The notes under the pieces are model-generated. The model did no database searches and was not told where the DNA came from. It saw nothing but the letters and a program-made list of their open reading frames with translations. Below are positions 43,004 to 55,080 of a stretch of 64,000 nucleotides of DNA, in pieces (positions within the stretch are counted from its first letter, which is position 1; each line of letters begins with the position of its first letter). Position numbers and translations under genes: made by a program. The stretch comes from Buddleja alternifolia (taxonomy: Eukaryota > Streptophyta > Magnoliopsida > Lamiales > Scrophulariaceae): assembly GCA_019426215.1 (NCBI GenBank), contig CM033395.1, forward strand, positions 17,970,569-18,034,568. The letters run 5' to 3'.

Positions 43004-46000
43004 TTATGTTTGTGAGTTACTACCACGCTTAGCTGCTTCTGAGCTGCTCATTGTCATAAAGGATTCCCCACACCCACACTGCCCTTTAGAATTCGGATTG
43101 ATGAATATGAACTCAGATCTGTGCAGGAGTCAAATTGAGGTGTTAGAATTTGACAATTTAAAGTGTCAGGCTTAGAATAACCGCACAAGATCATTTATTA
43201 CCTGGAGTTTTATATTAGAAACATAACCTTCAATTACAGAAAAGCGAAGAGAAGAGAGTGAAAAAAAGCAAATATTTAGTTTCCCTTCAAAAAATTATGA
43301 ACTATTAATTCAAGTATTTGTGGCTTCACTGTAAATTTAGTTTCCTTAGTTTATTTTCGTGTCATAGCCAGGATGTCAGACAACCAACCAGATGGAAAAT
43401 ATTACTTACTTTTTTCTCTTCCTTCATTTCCTCCACCAGTCAGAGATATAAATAGCACCAATCGACATATGTCAAGCTCAATATGTTTTACGAAGATAAT
43501 TACGGACTCAATTTAGATTAATCTGCAACAGGAAGCGGAAACTTGATTCATACCTCAGTTTGTCGTCAATAAAATCCATCTTGGTTCCTATCACATGCAT
43601 AAGGGCCTTTGGATCAATCAATATCTTCACTCCTTTGTCCTCAACCAACTCATCAAACTTCCCTTTGTCATCTATGAATATAAGGAACTTAATAAATTAA
43701 AGTGAAAAGACCAGCAAGACAGCAAGAAAACACTCAAATTGGAATTTTATGACTAAAGATCAATGGAATCTTCAGATGTGTTCATCCTGCTTTCAGTGAT
43801 CACAACATGGCTTTAGTTTTTGACATGTTGCCTGGAAATCCATCTATTAGAAACATTGAATGTGCAAACCCCAACAGAGCCCACCTTAAAATAGAAACGA
43901 AAAGAAAAGAAAACTTATCCGTCAAGCAACCTGTCCATGTCATCAGTTGTTTCTTTTCAAACTGAAAGAGATCTAGGATGTTTTGTGTATCCCCATTACT
44001 GTATCAATAAAAGTGATAGAGGTTCAACACCTCGTTCCAACCAGGTACGGTGCCCTTCCTCAAACGAAAAGTGCAGATGAACTCATGAAAGCACTTAAAA
44101 CCCAAGGAAGGAGGAAGGGCAGATGTCAAACCAATGCCTCAAGCAGGCCTTTCAAGTAAAGGAAAGTGCTGCTGTAGATTTGAAAAATTGAGGGGATGGT
44201 GATGAAGTAAAGCAGAATAACTCGATCCAATGAAAAAATGAAGTTGTCATTCTTAGAAATAAACAATCCAAGGAAAAGGACAGAGGAAAAGAGGTAATTC
44301 AATCTAAGAAGTTTTAATCAAAATTCAGAAGTATGTTTAGGAATATGCAGAAAAAACAGTCAGTAGATTGAAAATTTGAAAAACGTCAATATAAATACTA
44401 GTCACTCTCAAACATATTGTTCGGACGAAGAAATTCATATCATAAACACCAGGAGAAAGGGAAAAAATTGCTAGATTTACTGAATTCATAGGTATGGTTT
44501 TACTTGATGACCGCACTCTACGTACGACGTATGTATTTAGACAAGTTGGATAATATTTTATTGGACATACAAGAAGCAGAAAAGAAGTGTCACTTTCATC
44601 CGCCAAATTCAAATATGATGTCTTCATTGACGACAGTTAAAAGGTGTGAGCTTAGAAGAATATAAATGCTCAACAAGGACAAAGCAATGGCACAAAATCT
44701 GTTGCAATAATGTCATCTAACAGAAGGGAAGAAGGCCAAGTATCGATATTTCACAGCCAATCTTTGTCCCATGACTGATCCAATAGAAAGAAGGAATGGT
44801 AATGGCAATAACACGATGATCATGGAGTAACTTGTGCATTGCAACTAGGACTGTCAATGAGCTCAAGCCAGCTCGAAGCTTATAAGCTCGGCTTGATAAT
44901 TTTCATGCCAAGCTTTATACAAGTCGGACCCAAGCGGAGCTAGAGCCTAAGGATAAGGCTTGAATTTGAATTCAAGCCGAGCGTGAGCGAGAGTAGGTTC
45001 TGCTTGAATGGGCTCGGGCTCGTAAAAGAAAACATATACATGTATAAATATATGTTTTATATATACAAAAAATAAAATATAATACTTCTTGTAAATAATT
45101 CCAGACAGAAAATATCGAGATTTAAAATTAAGAAATAGAATCCTTAAAATCAATCAACATTCAATTCTAAAATTTCCTTATATAAAACAGTATACTCAAG
45201 AAATTAAAAAAGTAAAAAATTCAACTTAAACCTACCAGATCGTATCCAATACAAACATACGACAATTCACATAAACTAACATTGGAGGGCAACTAACTTT
45301 TGTCTTCAGGAATTGTATTTCATTTCTTTCTCCTCACTACTCACGACAAAAGCAATTTATTTTGTAAGTAAGTTTATCATATATTTAGTTATAATATTTT
45401 TCAATATTAAATATTGCGTGGATCATATATTTCAATGAAATGAGATCTTTCAAGGTATATTTTAGTTATGATTTGTCAATAGAACATGGATGATGTTAAT
45501 TTTCTTACGTTTTTAAGATTGTTATTTTTTTAATTTATATATTAGATTACTTTATTACTTAAAAGTTTTTCAAAAGAGAACAAATTCGGGCCGGCTCGGG
45601 CTCGGGCTCGGCTCGAAGCTCGTACTAATATTCAAGCCGAGTCCGAGCTTTGAAATAAAAAGTTTGTGCAAATTCAAGCCTTGATGATAAAAACTCGCAT
45701 AATATCAAGCCAAGCGTGAGCTTGACCAGGCTCAGCTCGCTCAGTTAGATTGACAGGCCTAGATGCAACTACAATATTGTGTTTGGATTGAAGAATATGG
45801 AGCTAAGAATTCCAAATCCTTAATAACAAATCCATTTGGCTAGTTAAGATAACTTTAAGCTACAATTAATTTCAAATCTTTTAACACTCGTTTTTAGGTA
45901 CATTTTCAATCATTATGATGGATTTCAAATTCATCATATATGGAAGTCATTTCAAACCCTTAGCTCCAAATGCTTTTGTTACACATCCATATTCAGCATA

Positions 46001-46715
46001 AAATTATTTCAAATAGTTATCTACAGCGCCATCGCTTAGCACTCTGTTTGGTCCAAGTAAATTGCTTGGGAAAGGAAAAGAACACAAAAAAGTGAATTGG
46101 TATTAGATTTTCTCTCCTATTTTCTTTTTCTTTTTATTTTATCTATCTAGTAACCAAACAATGCAAAATGGTTTTTCTTGTGTTTTCTTTTCCTGTCCTT
46201 ATCAATTTCTTTGAACCAAACAGAGAGTGAGTCTTCGAGTGCCAAACAAGACTTTTAGTCAATGCATTTCATATGCAAAAAGCACAAGGAAGAAAATAAA
46301 GGGCCCTGTTTCCCCAGTGTCAGAAGATAGATAATTATGGGGAACCCTATATTCATTAGCTTCCTTGAAGGAATCAGAGTCCATGACCAGTTCAAAAGAG
46401 TATAGTTCTATGCCAATAGTTGTTAATAGACTTTTGTTATTCTTTTAGCATGAACTCAGATATTACTATATTACGAACTATCAAATTAATCACGCTACGA
46501 TTATGAAATTGCATAGATAAATTAAACATGCAACCCAACTTGAGGAAAAGGAGAAGGAGAAGTTTAAGTTTACCGGCATAATTGAGGGTGTAGGATAAGC
46601 CGTTGCAGCCGCGAGCCTTGACGCCGAGCTTGAGGAAAGAGCGTTGGCGGTGGTGGAGGAGGTGGCGTATTCTAGAAGCTGCAGCTTCCGTTAAGGATAG
46701 CACTTGCTTTCGCAT
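43004..46715 (-). CDS. ISCA1: Iron-sulfur assembly protein IscA-like, mitochondrial type (three exons)
   Basis: Exon 1 46574-46715 encodes [20 protein letters not shown] through [19 protein letters not shown]. Exon 2 is 43554-43671 ([20 protein letters not shown] and [12 protein letters not shown]). Exon 3 is 43004-43118 ([20 protein letters not shown], then [13 protein letters not shown] stop). All splice sites are GT-AG and frames join, giving 124 aa. The three conserved Cys of A-type carriers are present (RGCNG and CGCGE). It carries or transfers Fe-S clusters, in plants typically in mitochondria for [4Fe-4S] maturation. An alternative upstream in-frame ATG (46787) would add 24 residues. 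Intron 1 is 2.9 kb and holds two MITEs. Confidence 0.92.
44846..45761. mobile_element. Non-autonomous hAT element in intron 1 of the IscA-like gene
   Basis: It begins TAGGACTGTCAATGAGCTC and ends GATTGACAGGCCTA, imperfect inverted ends. Flanking 8-mers ATTGCAAC and GATGCAAC agree in the last six bases, an eroded TSD. Subterminal GAGCTCG/GGCTCGGCTCG motifs are clustered at both ends. The middle is AT-rich with no coding sequence. Confidence 0.75.
46041..46228. mobile_element. Short MITE in intron 1 of the IscA-like gene
   Basis: About 188 bp with inverted ends CTCTGTTTGGTCCAAG and CTTTGAACCAAACAGAG. The inner arms are also related (GGAAAAGAACACAA and TTGTGTTTTCTTTTCC). No clear TSD was resolved. 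Superfamily is uncertain. Confidence 0.65.
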
Positions 46716-46889
46716 GGTGATGGGTGAGATACCATCTTCTCTGCGCCTCCTCGAATGGAAGAAAAATTGGAGATGGGCTTGGACCATGAATCTTAAAATC
46801 CAGATGCTTTAAGCCCATTCCACATACCGGGTATGAAACGACAAAGATCCATATTATACGTTTCAGGTAGATTTTAGCACATTGATATG

Positions 46890-47499
46890 GGTAGAAATAG
46901 AAGACCCTTACTTTCCCATTCTTCTTGATTAATGGGACTATATTTGCTAATCATTCGACGTATCGAGTTGGTCTTATGAAATTGGCTTCAACCAATTTTC
47001 CAATCTCTTCTTTGATGGCACCCATCAAATTTGGAGACAGTCGACGAGGTGCCTGTATTATTGGCTTAAAACCAGATTTGATTGGCAACTCATGTAGAGC
47101 TATATTCATATCCACCCCAGGCATTTTGTGATGTGCCCATGCAAAACAATCTTTAGACTGATGTAAGATTTCGATCATTTTTTCCTTTTCGAATTGATCT
47201 AATTTCGAACTTATATAAGTCATTCTTGGATCTTCCATCGTTCCAAGATTGACTTCCTTTAGAGGGTCTTGGATATCTTTCCTGATATCCTCATCGGGCT
47301 CCATAACCCCTTGTTCGAACGTATCAGTCGAAAAGTTTCCTTCGATTTCGAAACATTCAATCGCATTACTATTAGCATTTGTATTAAATTCTTCGACTAA
47401 AATATGATTGCAAGCAGACAAACTTGAAATAACTTTTTCGATTAGCAATTTCTTAACTAAGCATTCGGATACATCATCATAATTAACATTGTCCATCAA
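46890..47499 (-). pseudogene. Gypsy pol fragment: start of reverse transcriptase
   Basis: Minus strand: KDCFAWAHHKMPGVDMNIALHELPI then LSPNLMGAIKEEIGKLVEANFIRPTRYVE followed by a stop where Trp is expected, then LANIVPLIKKNGK. This is the canonical start of Ty3/Gypsy RT. The rest of RT is missing: homology ends near 46900, ~170 bp from the IscA gene start. Confidence 0.85.
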
Positions 47500-48110
47500 A
47501 AACTAAATAACAGAAGATTACAAAGTCCCTATTTCGACTTAAGTTAAACTATCATCTACTTCGGTTGTAGACTGGCCCTCATCCTCTCGAGCTTTGATAC
47601 TTTTTTCTTCACCTTCTGTTTCTGCCTTTTCGATGGCTGAAAACTCCAAAGCTTGACTGTCCATTACTTCGGCTCCTCTAGCCAGGTACCTGTCATGGAC
47701 AATGTGAGTATCAATAAAATAGGAATTCTTCTCGGCATTGATAATTTGAACTTATGTCCATTCCAGCAAACCAACACCTGACGTAGGGTCGAAGGGATAC
47801 AATAATTCTGATGTATTCAATCTCTCCTCAATAAGGCATTAAATGATGGTGAATTCGTGTTTACCACGAAAAATGCAGAGTATGAACTCTGAGTCCCAAC
47901 TTTTATCCGACAAGGTAGGACCCCAGATACTCGAGTAGCTTGCCCAGAAAAACCATATACTGAAACATTAGTGGTTACTAGGTCTTTCACAGTCTTTCCT
48001 AATCTTGTTAACGTTTTTTCGGGCAAAATGTTAACAGTAGCGCCATTGTCTACTAGAACTTTGCTAATTCTAATGCCTTGGATCTCGGCCTTTACAAATA
48101 AAGGTCGCAT
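47500..48110 (-). pseudogene. Gypsy aspartic protease fragment
   Basis: Minus strand: MRPLFVKAEIQGIRISKVLVDNGATVNILP, with the active-site DNGA, then VYGFSGQATRVSGVLPCRIKVG and FFVVNTNSPSFNALL. This is the protease fold of Tat-like Gypsy elements. It continues downstream in degenerate frames through ~47500 towards RT. It matures the Gag-Pol polyprotein in intact elements. Confidence 0.85.
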
Positions 48111-48900
48111 ATGGTTATTATCGATTTTTTCCTTCGAGAATAAAAGATCGACTAAGTTTTCATTATCTATTTTTGTCTCAAATCATTTGTAGTTAGGAAT
48201 TTCTGACTTAGAAATATTACCTGACTCAGAGATGGTCATCATCTCAAGAGATTTTGCCTCCTCGTCTGTTGTATCTTCTTTTGCAGCAAATGCCGCTGGC
48301 AAAACAATCACCATATTCACATCTTTATCCTCTTCGAATTGCATGGCTCTTTTCAGATATGCTTTCTTTGCTTTCAAATCGGCTTCATTTGCCGATTCCT
48401 CATAAGCAAAATCTCTCAACAGGATATCCAAGTCGTCGCCTGACTCGAATCATCCAAGTTTTCATCTTCTTCGAACCTTGCGTTCTTCCCTTTCAAGCTA
48501 GTATTCTTGAATTGATCACTTAACTGGTCAACGTCTTTCTCATATTCGTCTTCCTCGGGCTTCGTTCCCATCCTGGGTTTCAGCAGGCCCTTGCTCAACG
48601 CTTTTTCTTCGATTCGAAGGTTGGCAATAACAGCCTCTTGCTGCATCTCTAAAGCCACAGCAGCTCGAGAGTAAGCTACTTGTTGGTTAATAGCCTTCTG
48701 GTGGCTATTTTTCTTCTTCTCGACCTGCTCGCTGGATTCACCTAAATGGCTAAATGGTGAATCCTTGCCTACTGACGAAGGCTTTCCATAACCTCTGTCT
48801 CCCCTTCGTCGAAAGTGCCGATTGTAGGGCTGATAATTGTAGTTGTTGTTCTCATACCTTTACCTCTTGTTCCATTCCCTATGGTAGGCTGGAACCCAAT
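48111..48900 (-). pseudogene. Gypsy gag-protease linker region, charged and degenerate
   Basis: Several short minus-strand frames (SGDDLDILL-type acidic segments, LKAKKAYLKRAMQFEEDKD, ALEMQQEAVIANLRIEEKALSKGLLKPRMG) lie in the right order between gag and protease. Frame changes and stops are frequent. No separate domain is seen. Confidence 0.55.
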
Positions 48901-48909
48901 CGGGATCAC

Positions 48910-49530
48910 CTACAACCTCACCAGTTCATAGTGCAGGGTGTCAGCACATTGATTGTAGAGCACCTTCTGCATCTGGGTAAGGTTTTCCACCACTTTCGAA
49001 GGGGTTTGATAGATGATCTCACACTTGGGGGTCTCGAGTGCCTCCTTGTATGATTTCCACTCAGCCTTTTGGACCAGAGGAGCCGATTCGATTTGCGACT
49101 CCTTTTCCTTAGGCTTCCCGTCTTGACCAAATTCCAGGATTCGCTTATCTGCCTCGGATAGGAATATCTTACCCCTCTCGAATTGTTTGGCAACAAAGCG
49201 CCTGAAGATTTGGCACTGGTCAGTGGTATGCATCGTGTTCATGTACCACCTGCACATGACATCGGGCCCGTTGTCATTGATTTTCGGGAAGGTCAAGACT
49301 GTTTCGTCTATAAGTCTGTTAAAGCGCCTGTTCATCAGTTTAGCTTCCTTCGAGACCTGTTCATTCGAAGATTCATACAAAGTGTTAGCACATTCAGGTA
49401 AATCAATTTCCAGAGTGTTAATTTCAAAATTTAACACAGGGAAAGGATCTTCATCTATACTCATTTTCTGACTATCAGGAAAGGTTATTTCATTCGAGTC
49501 TAATTTTGATTGTATTAAGTTTCGGAACAT
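48910..49530 (-). pseudogene. Gypsy gag C-terminal part with zinc-finger-like motif
   Basis: A 206-aa minus-strand ORF. It includes CRWYMNTMHTTDQCQIFRRFVAKQFERGKI, a Cys/His motif common in Tat-like gag proteins, and the following EADKRILEFGQDGKPKEKE region. The gag N-terminus is missing. The fragment is TCGA-rich like the PMD-carrying Gypsy, so it may belong to the same family, but no overlap exists in the window to prove it. Confidence 0.75.
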
Positions 49531-50028
49531 AATACACTCTCTTGTTTCATGTGTAAAGGCATTATGCCATTTACTCCTTAATTGGACTAATTAACAAAAT
49601 GGGTCAATGCCTATGGCGACTGGGGCTCGAGCCTACCCCCACCCCTTCTAGAGCGGTTCGGATAGTTCGATAGCAATGAAAAACGATTGGGGTAATTTGG
49701 AAGGCAATTTGGATATTTAATGCATCTAATAAATTATATAAGATGGATTAATTTAGTGGATGATAAATTAATTAATCATATGATGAGGTTAACTAATTAG
49801 TTAATATCTAGGAGAACTAAATTCATAAATAAAATCATCAGTTACTTAATTAATTTATTGGATAAGATTTTTATATAAATGAATAACAAAAAAACCAAAA
49901 AAGTGACTCAAGCGGGCCGAGTGCACTTGTGTGGTGGGCATCCTCATGGACGCCCATTTGGGCCCATTTGGTTTGGTGGCTTGGTTAATTAGTTTAAGTG
50001 ATATAAATATTTATCACTTATTAGTTTA
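49531..50028. other. Intergenic DNA
   Basis: The first ~130 bp may be eroded Gypsy sequence. The rest is AT-rich with no gene or clear repeat. Confidence 0.5.
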
Positions 50029-50404
50029 GGGTAATTGCATAAAACCTCCCTGTGTTATTTTGAAAATGCTAAAAATCCCCTTATGTTAACGAAAAAGGCT
50101 AATCACCCCCTCTGTGTTCTTAAAAAGTCTACAAAAAAGCCAAATTTCATTAGAAAATAAGCGTGTTTTTCATTTTTTTCACCTTTACTGACATGCTCAT
50201 TTGTCGTTTATATACTATTCATACAATATAGAAGATAGATAGTGTTAATTCGCCCAAAAAATACATATTTTGTTTTATCTTTTTAACAAATTTGGCTTTT
50301 TTGCACACTTTTTAAGAACACAAGGGGTGATTAGTCTATTTCGCTAACACGGGATTTTTTTTAGCATTTTCAAAATAACACAGGGGGTTTTATGCAATTA
50401 ACAC
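50029..50404. mobile_element. MITE with ~120-bp inverted arms
   Basis: Left arm from GGTAATTGCATAAAACC. Right arm to GGTTTTATGCAATTAACAC. The arms pair over ~120 bp (shared CCCTGTGTTATTTTGAAAATG and TGTGTTCTTAAAAAGT). The design resembles the Mutator-type ends at 862-3452, but I could not identify a clean TSD. There is no coding sequence. Confidence 0.75.
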
Positions 50405-50776
50405 TAAAAGTTTTAACCTAAGTGAATATCGTTATCTCAATATCCTCCAAAGCAGAAAAACCACATCTTTCTGTTCTCTCTAACCGTCAGAAAAACAAGG
50501 AGAAGTTTTTTCATAAGCTTTTTGCGTGGTGATTTAGAGGCGGCGACATATTCGCTGATCAGAATCTCAAGGAAGTCAAAAGATGCTGACAACTCGGAAA
50601 TTTCTCCAATTACTTCACTACAAAATGTGTGTAAATTCTCTTTTATGATTTGAATATGTAAAATGGAGATGACCACTTGGGTTTTTATCTTTTTGTTAAG
50701 TTTTTATCGTGTTTTCTAACACGAAGCAGTTTTGTCAGTGTCCCTTTTAAAAGCCTTGCATATTTGCATCATGAGT
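50405..50776. other. Unassigned sequence between MITE and hAT element
   Basis: A 79-aa minus-strand ORF (50437-50676) is present but resembles nothing I recognise. I do not call it a gene. The last eight bases, TCATGAGT, are the hAT target. Confidence 0.4.
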
Positions 50777-52791
50777 AGGGATGGCAATGGATCCGGATCC
50801 AACCCGAATCCGCCCCGGAACCGTCCATACGGTTCCGATTCCCCCCGCACTAACCGGTTTCGATTCCAACTTATCGGGTCCCTAGCTGTTCATGTTCGGT
50901 TCCAGGTTCGACCCGGACCCACCGTAAATATTTTTTTTTTAAAGTAACAAACTTAGTATTTTTTTTAAGTGTCATCCCCCACATACGTCCAAGAGAGAGA
51001 AGAAGATGAAAAGCTAGGGTTTTGCATATTTCTTCAAATTTTTAGCACAAAGAATATATATATTATAAGAATACTTACGAATATATATATTACATACGAA
51101 TATATATATATATATATATTAATATTCGTACGTAAAAAAATGAAACCCACAAAAATCTGAACAGCTATGTGGAGATGAAAAAAGAAAAAGAACAAAAAGG
51201 GAGAAAATACAACTGACCCTTTATCCAGTAATGATCTGAGAAGCTGAAAAAGGTTGTGTTTAATTTGGCTGATCTAAGAAATTTAATTTACAGGGCATAT
51301 TTTTTTTGTTTTAAATCTGAAGCAAATGATAGAATAATGCAAATCTTTGCTGCTTGATCGAGTATGTTTTAAAATATTTCTTGCAAATTGTCTCGTGGCT
51401 TCTGTGTCTTGGATTTTGGGAGTTTTATTGACTTTTTGACGTTGCTCTCCCATAATTCTTGGTCCAAGAAAACAATCAATTCTTCTATTTTTATGTCTCA
51501 AGATAAATATACAAATTTCTACTTTTCTTGGCAAAGAGAGTATAACACAGTGGTTTACTGCAATAATTTTCTTTCGTTAAAAGTTGTTGTAAATGATTCT
51601 TTGATAGTTCTCTGCAACTTTCTATTTTTCAAAAAGTAGGGTTCAAGCTTGAAAGACGACCACGGTTACTCGGTACTCGATTCGAGATTGGTCGGTGAAA
51701 GTTTGTTTGAGCTTGGTTCGTGAACATATCCAACTGAACTTAAATAACCTACACTAGACGGTGGTTTAGACTTTAACACTTCGATGTGTTGTTAAAACTG
51801 TTGTTCGGACCGCAATTATCACATATAAAAAGGAACGGAAGATACAAGTCCAGATATAACTTTATCTACCAAATACTTAAATCTAATAAAAATGATAAAT
51901 ATTATACCTCCATATTGATCTCCGATCACATACAACAAAGCTGTTCCAGCAAGAGATATAGCTGGTAGCACTTCTTAATCACCTGGATTTAAACTACTAC
52001 ACTAATTACGCTACACTGCTGCTAAGATTACGCCTACTCCTAGAAAAAGATAAAAAAGACGTGTAGAGTCTTCTTCTTGTTGTTGTTGTTTCTTTCTTCC
52101 CTGCCTTACCCTTTATCACGTACCCACTTCCTTTGCGGTTAGTAACTCCCTTCAACCGCGTTTTCAAACTTATTGGATTGGCGCGTCAATGAACTGGGTA
52201 ACTTCCCTTCGACCGCTTTTTCAAACTTATTGGATTGGCGCGTCAATGAACTGGTAACTTCCTTCTCTTTTGGGCCTCTTTTGGCGGGCTTCTAACTTAG
52301 TGGCATATTAAGTTTGGGCCCATTCAATATAAAATCAATCTGAATTGCTTTAGGCCCGTTCTTGATTTTAATTAGTCATCGTATGGGTTATTTGGGCCTT
52401 CTCGCCTTAAGCCCATTTCTTCGTATTTTATTAACAAGGCTGTTTGGGCTCTTCAATTTGAGTCCAATTTCGAATTATTCTACTGATAAAGGTTATTTGG
52501 GCTCCTTTATCCCAAGCCCAATTTTGAATTGAGATATGGATCATTCGGGTCTTTTATTTTATTGAGCCCATTTTATTTTAGGTGTAAACAATATTATAAC
52601 AAAAAAAAAACATGTCTCGTGGGTCCAAACGGGTCCAAGTAGGTCTCGTGGATCCGGTTCCTAACATGTCTCACGGGTTTTTGCGGGTATAGCTGTTCCA
52701 GTTCCTTCAATATGCGGTTTCGATTCCAGGAACCGCTTAGCCTATGCGGTTCCGGTTCCGGATCCTCGAGAACCGCCCCGTTGCCATCCCT
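50777..52791. mobile_element. Non-autonomous hAT element with 8-bp TSD, carrying an LTR fragment
   Basis: Ends are AGGGATGGCAATGG and CCGTTGCCATCCCT (inverted). The 8-mer TCATGAGT is identical on both sides (50769-50776, 52792-52799). Subterminal regions are rich in CGGTTCCGG-type motifs. AT-rich and TA-repeat DNA lies at ~50930-51120. No transposase is present. A Gypsy LTR fragment occupies 51748-52590. Confidence 0.88.
51748..52590 (-). repeat. Gypsy LTR fragment inside the hAT element
   Basis: On the minus strand it begins TGTTTACACC at 52590 and is homologous throughout to the LTR at 7793-8592, including the AATCAAGAACGGGCC and stem-loop module parts. The 3' end is missing: homology stops near GTCTAGTGTAGG, before the GAACTCGAACGCGGG block. 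No internal Gypsy sequence or TSD accompanies it, so it is a truncated solo LTR. A ~55-bp direct duplication (GGATTGGCGCGTCAATGAAC) lies at ~52165-52260. Confidence 0.85.
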
Positions 52792-52975
52792 TCATGAGTC
52801 AAAGTTTTTTTCTTGAATTTTTTGGTCAAAAATGTGATTTCTTAATTATATTAGGCCCCATTAGAAATGAAAATAAATGAACTTTTTTATAATTATGTCA
52901 GGGGAAATTTGAATAGATGTTTAAACTTTTCAACTCCTTAAAAATGAGTAGAACCGTTGCTCCCTCAAAACATTT

Positions 52976-53602
52976 TTTTTTGGAAACGGGGAGAAGGGGG
53001 TACCCTAAAAGGATTATCCCGAGATGCCGGGTTCTATTACGACTAATCTATTCCATGTAACTTCATTGAGGTCTTGCTCTAGAAGGTCATGCATCTCCTC
53101 AATTGGTCTCTCCACAATGTCGAAGTTGCGTTGAAATCCTTTTTTTTCCATAAAGTCAGCCGTTTTATTAGCTTCCCGATAGATATGATTAACTTGAGCT
53201 TCCCATGGCCAATCTAAGGCACGACGAATATCTGAAATGATGTCAAAGTCTCGATGAGTGAAGGTTCCATGAAGAATGCTCTCATACGCTTCTTTAGAAT
53301 CAGTCTTGACGTGGACTACACTCCCATGCAATCCCCAAGCCATATCAATCCCCTTTGAATCGCAAGAAGCTCGGCACGAAGCACTGTGTTAGACTCAACA
53401 CGGCCAAGGAACCCCCGAATCCAGCGTCCCTGCGAGTCTCGCGCAAGATCTCCCATGCTAACCTCTTTATCAGTGTGTTGGCGATGCATCAATGCACCGT
53501 TGCGTCCACATTGACTTTGATCGTGCCCACCTCCGGTCGCCGCCATCCCACATGGATCACCTTAGAAGTACTTTCCGGATCACTACCATGACCGTCTACC
53601 TG
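52976..53602 (-). mobile_element. 5'-truncated LINE with 15-bp TSD (RNase H domain)
   Basis: Minus-strand translation gives GDLARDSQGRWIRGFLGRVE, AELLAIQRGLIWL, VHVKTDSKEAYESI and VNHIYREANKTADFME, the RNase H end of a plant L1-type LINE. A poly-A tail shows as the T run at 52973-52981. TCCCTCAAAACATTT is identical at 52961-52975 and 53603-53617. One frame change is present. It is in better condition than the LINE at 70-4082. Confidence 0.88.
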
Positions 53603-53617
53603 TCCCTCAAAACATTT

Positions 53618-54680
53618 ATAGAAGTTGTATGAAGATTTTCATGAATTTCATATACACAAAAACCCTTTAAATGTTGCAAACTATCGACATTATATTTGAC
53701 GAAGGAATTTTCTAATAGAAAAATTAATGTTATAACGTTTTTCATTGATTTTCCCTTATAAATTTAGCGTGTTCGTAGTGCAGTTTTTTTTTTTTTGTTG
53801 TTGATTTGAAACCGAATTGCCAAGTACAATTTTTTGCTAAAGAACATCATATTGTCATCTTGAAAAATAAAACAATGGGTGCGGTTTTGAGCGGTTTGAA
53901 CTAATAAAAAAGAGTCAAAGAAAACTAAAAGTACATATTTCAACATATATTAGCAATTCATTTGACATTAGTTAACTAAACTTAACAATAGAATTTCACA
54001 TAGAAAAAGACTATGCATAGCACAAAATCATTGAGACAAACAAACTACGTATATAATCAAAAATTTAGATAAGAAATTATCGTCTTATCATTTTATTTTT
54101 TGGTGATAGTCAAATGACTTCAATTAATGAAACAAGCAAACTAAATATATATAATAATGATAGTTCGATTTGTATAATAATTTGATAAAAATGATTTGAT
54201 ACTTTTTGGTTAAGGCGATTTTACAAAATTGCTTACCAGCTCTAATAATTCTTAATAATAATTTTTTTTAATAAAACGATTACATTATTACATCAAATAT
54301 TATCATCAGTCAAAACTTTTTTAATACAAATTAGACATAAGAATCGTATAAATAGAGAAACCACCTAAATATTTAGTGATATTAAACTTATGACCTCTAA
54401 ATTAAGACTCTGGGTCTTACATATGGAACTAGGTGAAGGCATTATTGACATTTCGTTCTTGTTTTTGGTGAAAAAAGGTCCACACGTCCCCCCTTAATTT
54501 GAAAAGGTATTAGCATGAAAGGGATGCCAAGAGACAGTGTTCTTCCCTCAAAGCCGACTTACCGGGGGTGACGGTGGCCATTCATCCACCTAGGATCACA
54601 TGACACAACGACCTCCCTCTCTCTCTCTCTCTTCTTTCATTTCTTAATTAATTAATAATTATTGCTCAATGCTCATGGCC
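53618..54680. other. AT-rich intergenic DNA upstream of a promoter-like site
   Basis: No gene or transposon recognised. A (CT)n run occurs at ~54612-54632, upstream of the TATA-like site. Confidence 0.5.
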
Positions 54681-54686
54681 ACCCCA

Positions 54687-54697
54687 CTATAAATACC
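54687..54697 (+). promoter_or_regulatory. TATA box of an interrupted host promoter (putative)
   Basis: CTATAAATACC follows a CT-rich tract. It lies 48 bp upstream of the MULE insertion point. In the ancestral, uninserted locus it would lead into the sequence now starting at 62306, which looks like a 5' UTR. Confidence 0.45.
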
Positions 54698-54828
54698 TGA
54701 GTTCGTCGCATCTTGTCGCCTAAACTAAACTAGTCTCCATTTCTTGGATTTTTTTAAAAAATAATATAGTTTTTAATAATTTTAAAAAAAATAATACAGA
54801 AAAAATTTTTAATTCAGAAATAGCTGAA

Positions 54829-55080
54829 TACGCCATTCCAATTGGCGTATCCACCTGGTTACGCCAATTGGAATGGCGTATCCACCTTGTTACGCCATTC
54901 CAATTGGCGTAACCAATTTTAATAAAAAAAAATTATTTAGAATGGTTACGCCAATTGGAATGGCGTAACCTCTAATACATTTTTTTTTTATTAAAAATGG
55001 TTACGCCAATTGGAATGGCGTAACCTCTAATACATTTTTTTTTAGCCGTTGAGTCTGGATACGCCATTAAGAATGGCGTA
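54829..55080. repeat. Six 21-bp palindromes TACGCCA-N7-TGGCGTA, left end of MULE
   Basis: Copies start at 54829, 54860, 54891, 54947, 55002 and 55060, each 21 bp. The 7-bp centre is TTCCAAT, ATTGGAA or TTAAGAA. Some centres extend the symmetry, others are only flanked by it. Spacing is 31, 31, 56, 55 and 58 bp between starts. Confidence 0.95.

Noticed and set aside
50437..50676. 79-aa minus-strand ORF
   Set aside because: No similarity to anything I recognise, in transposon-rich DNA; too short to support.
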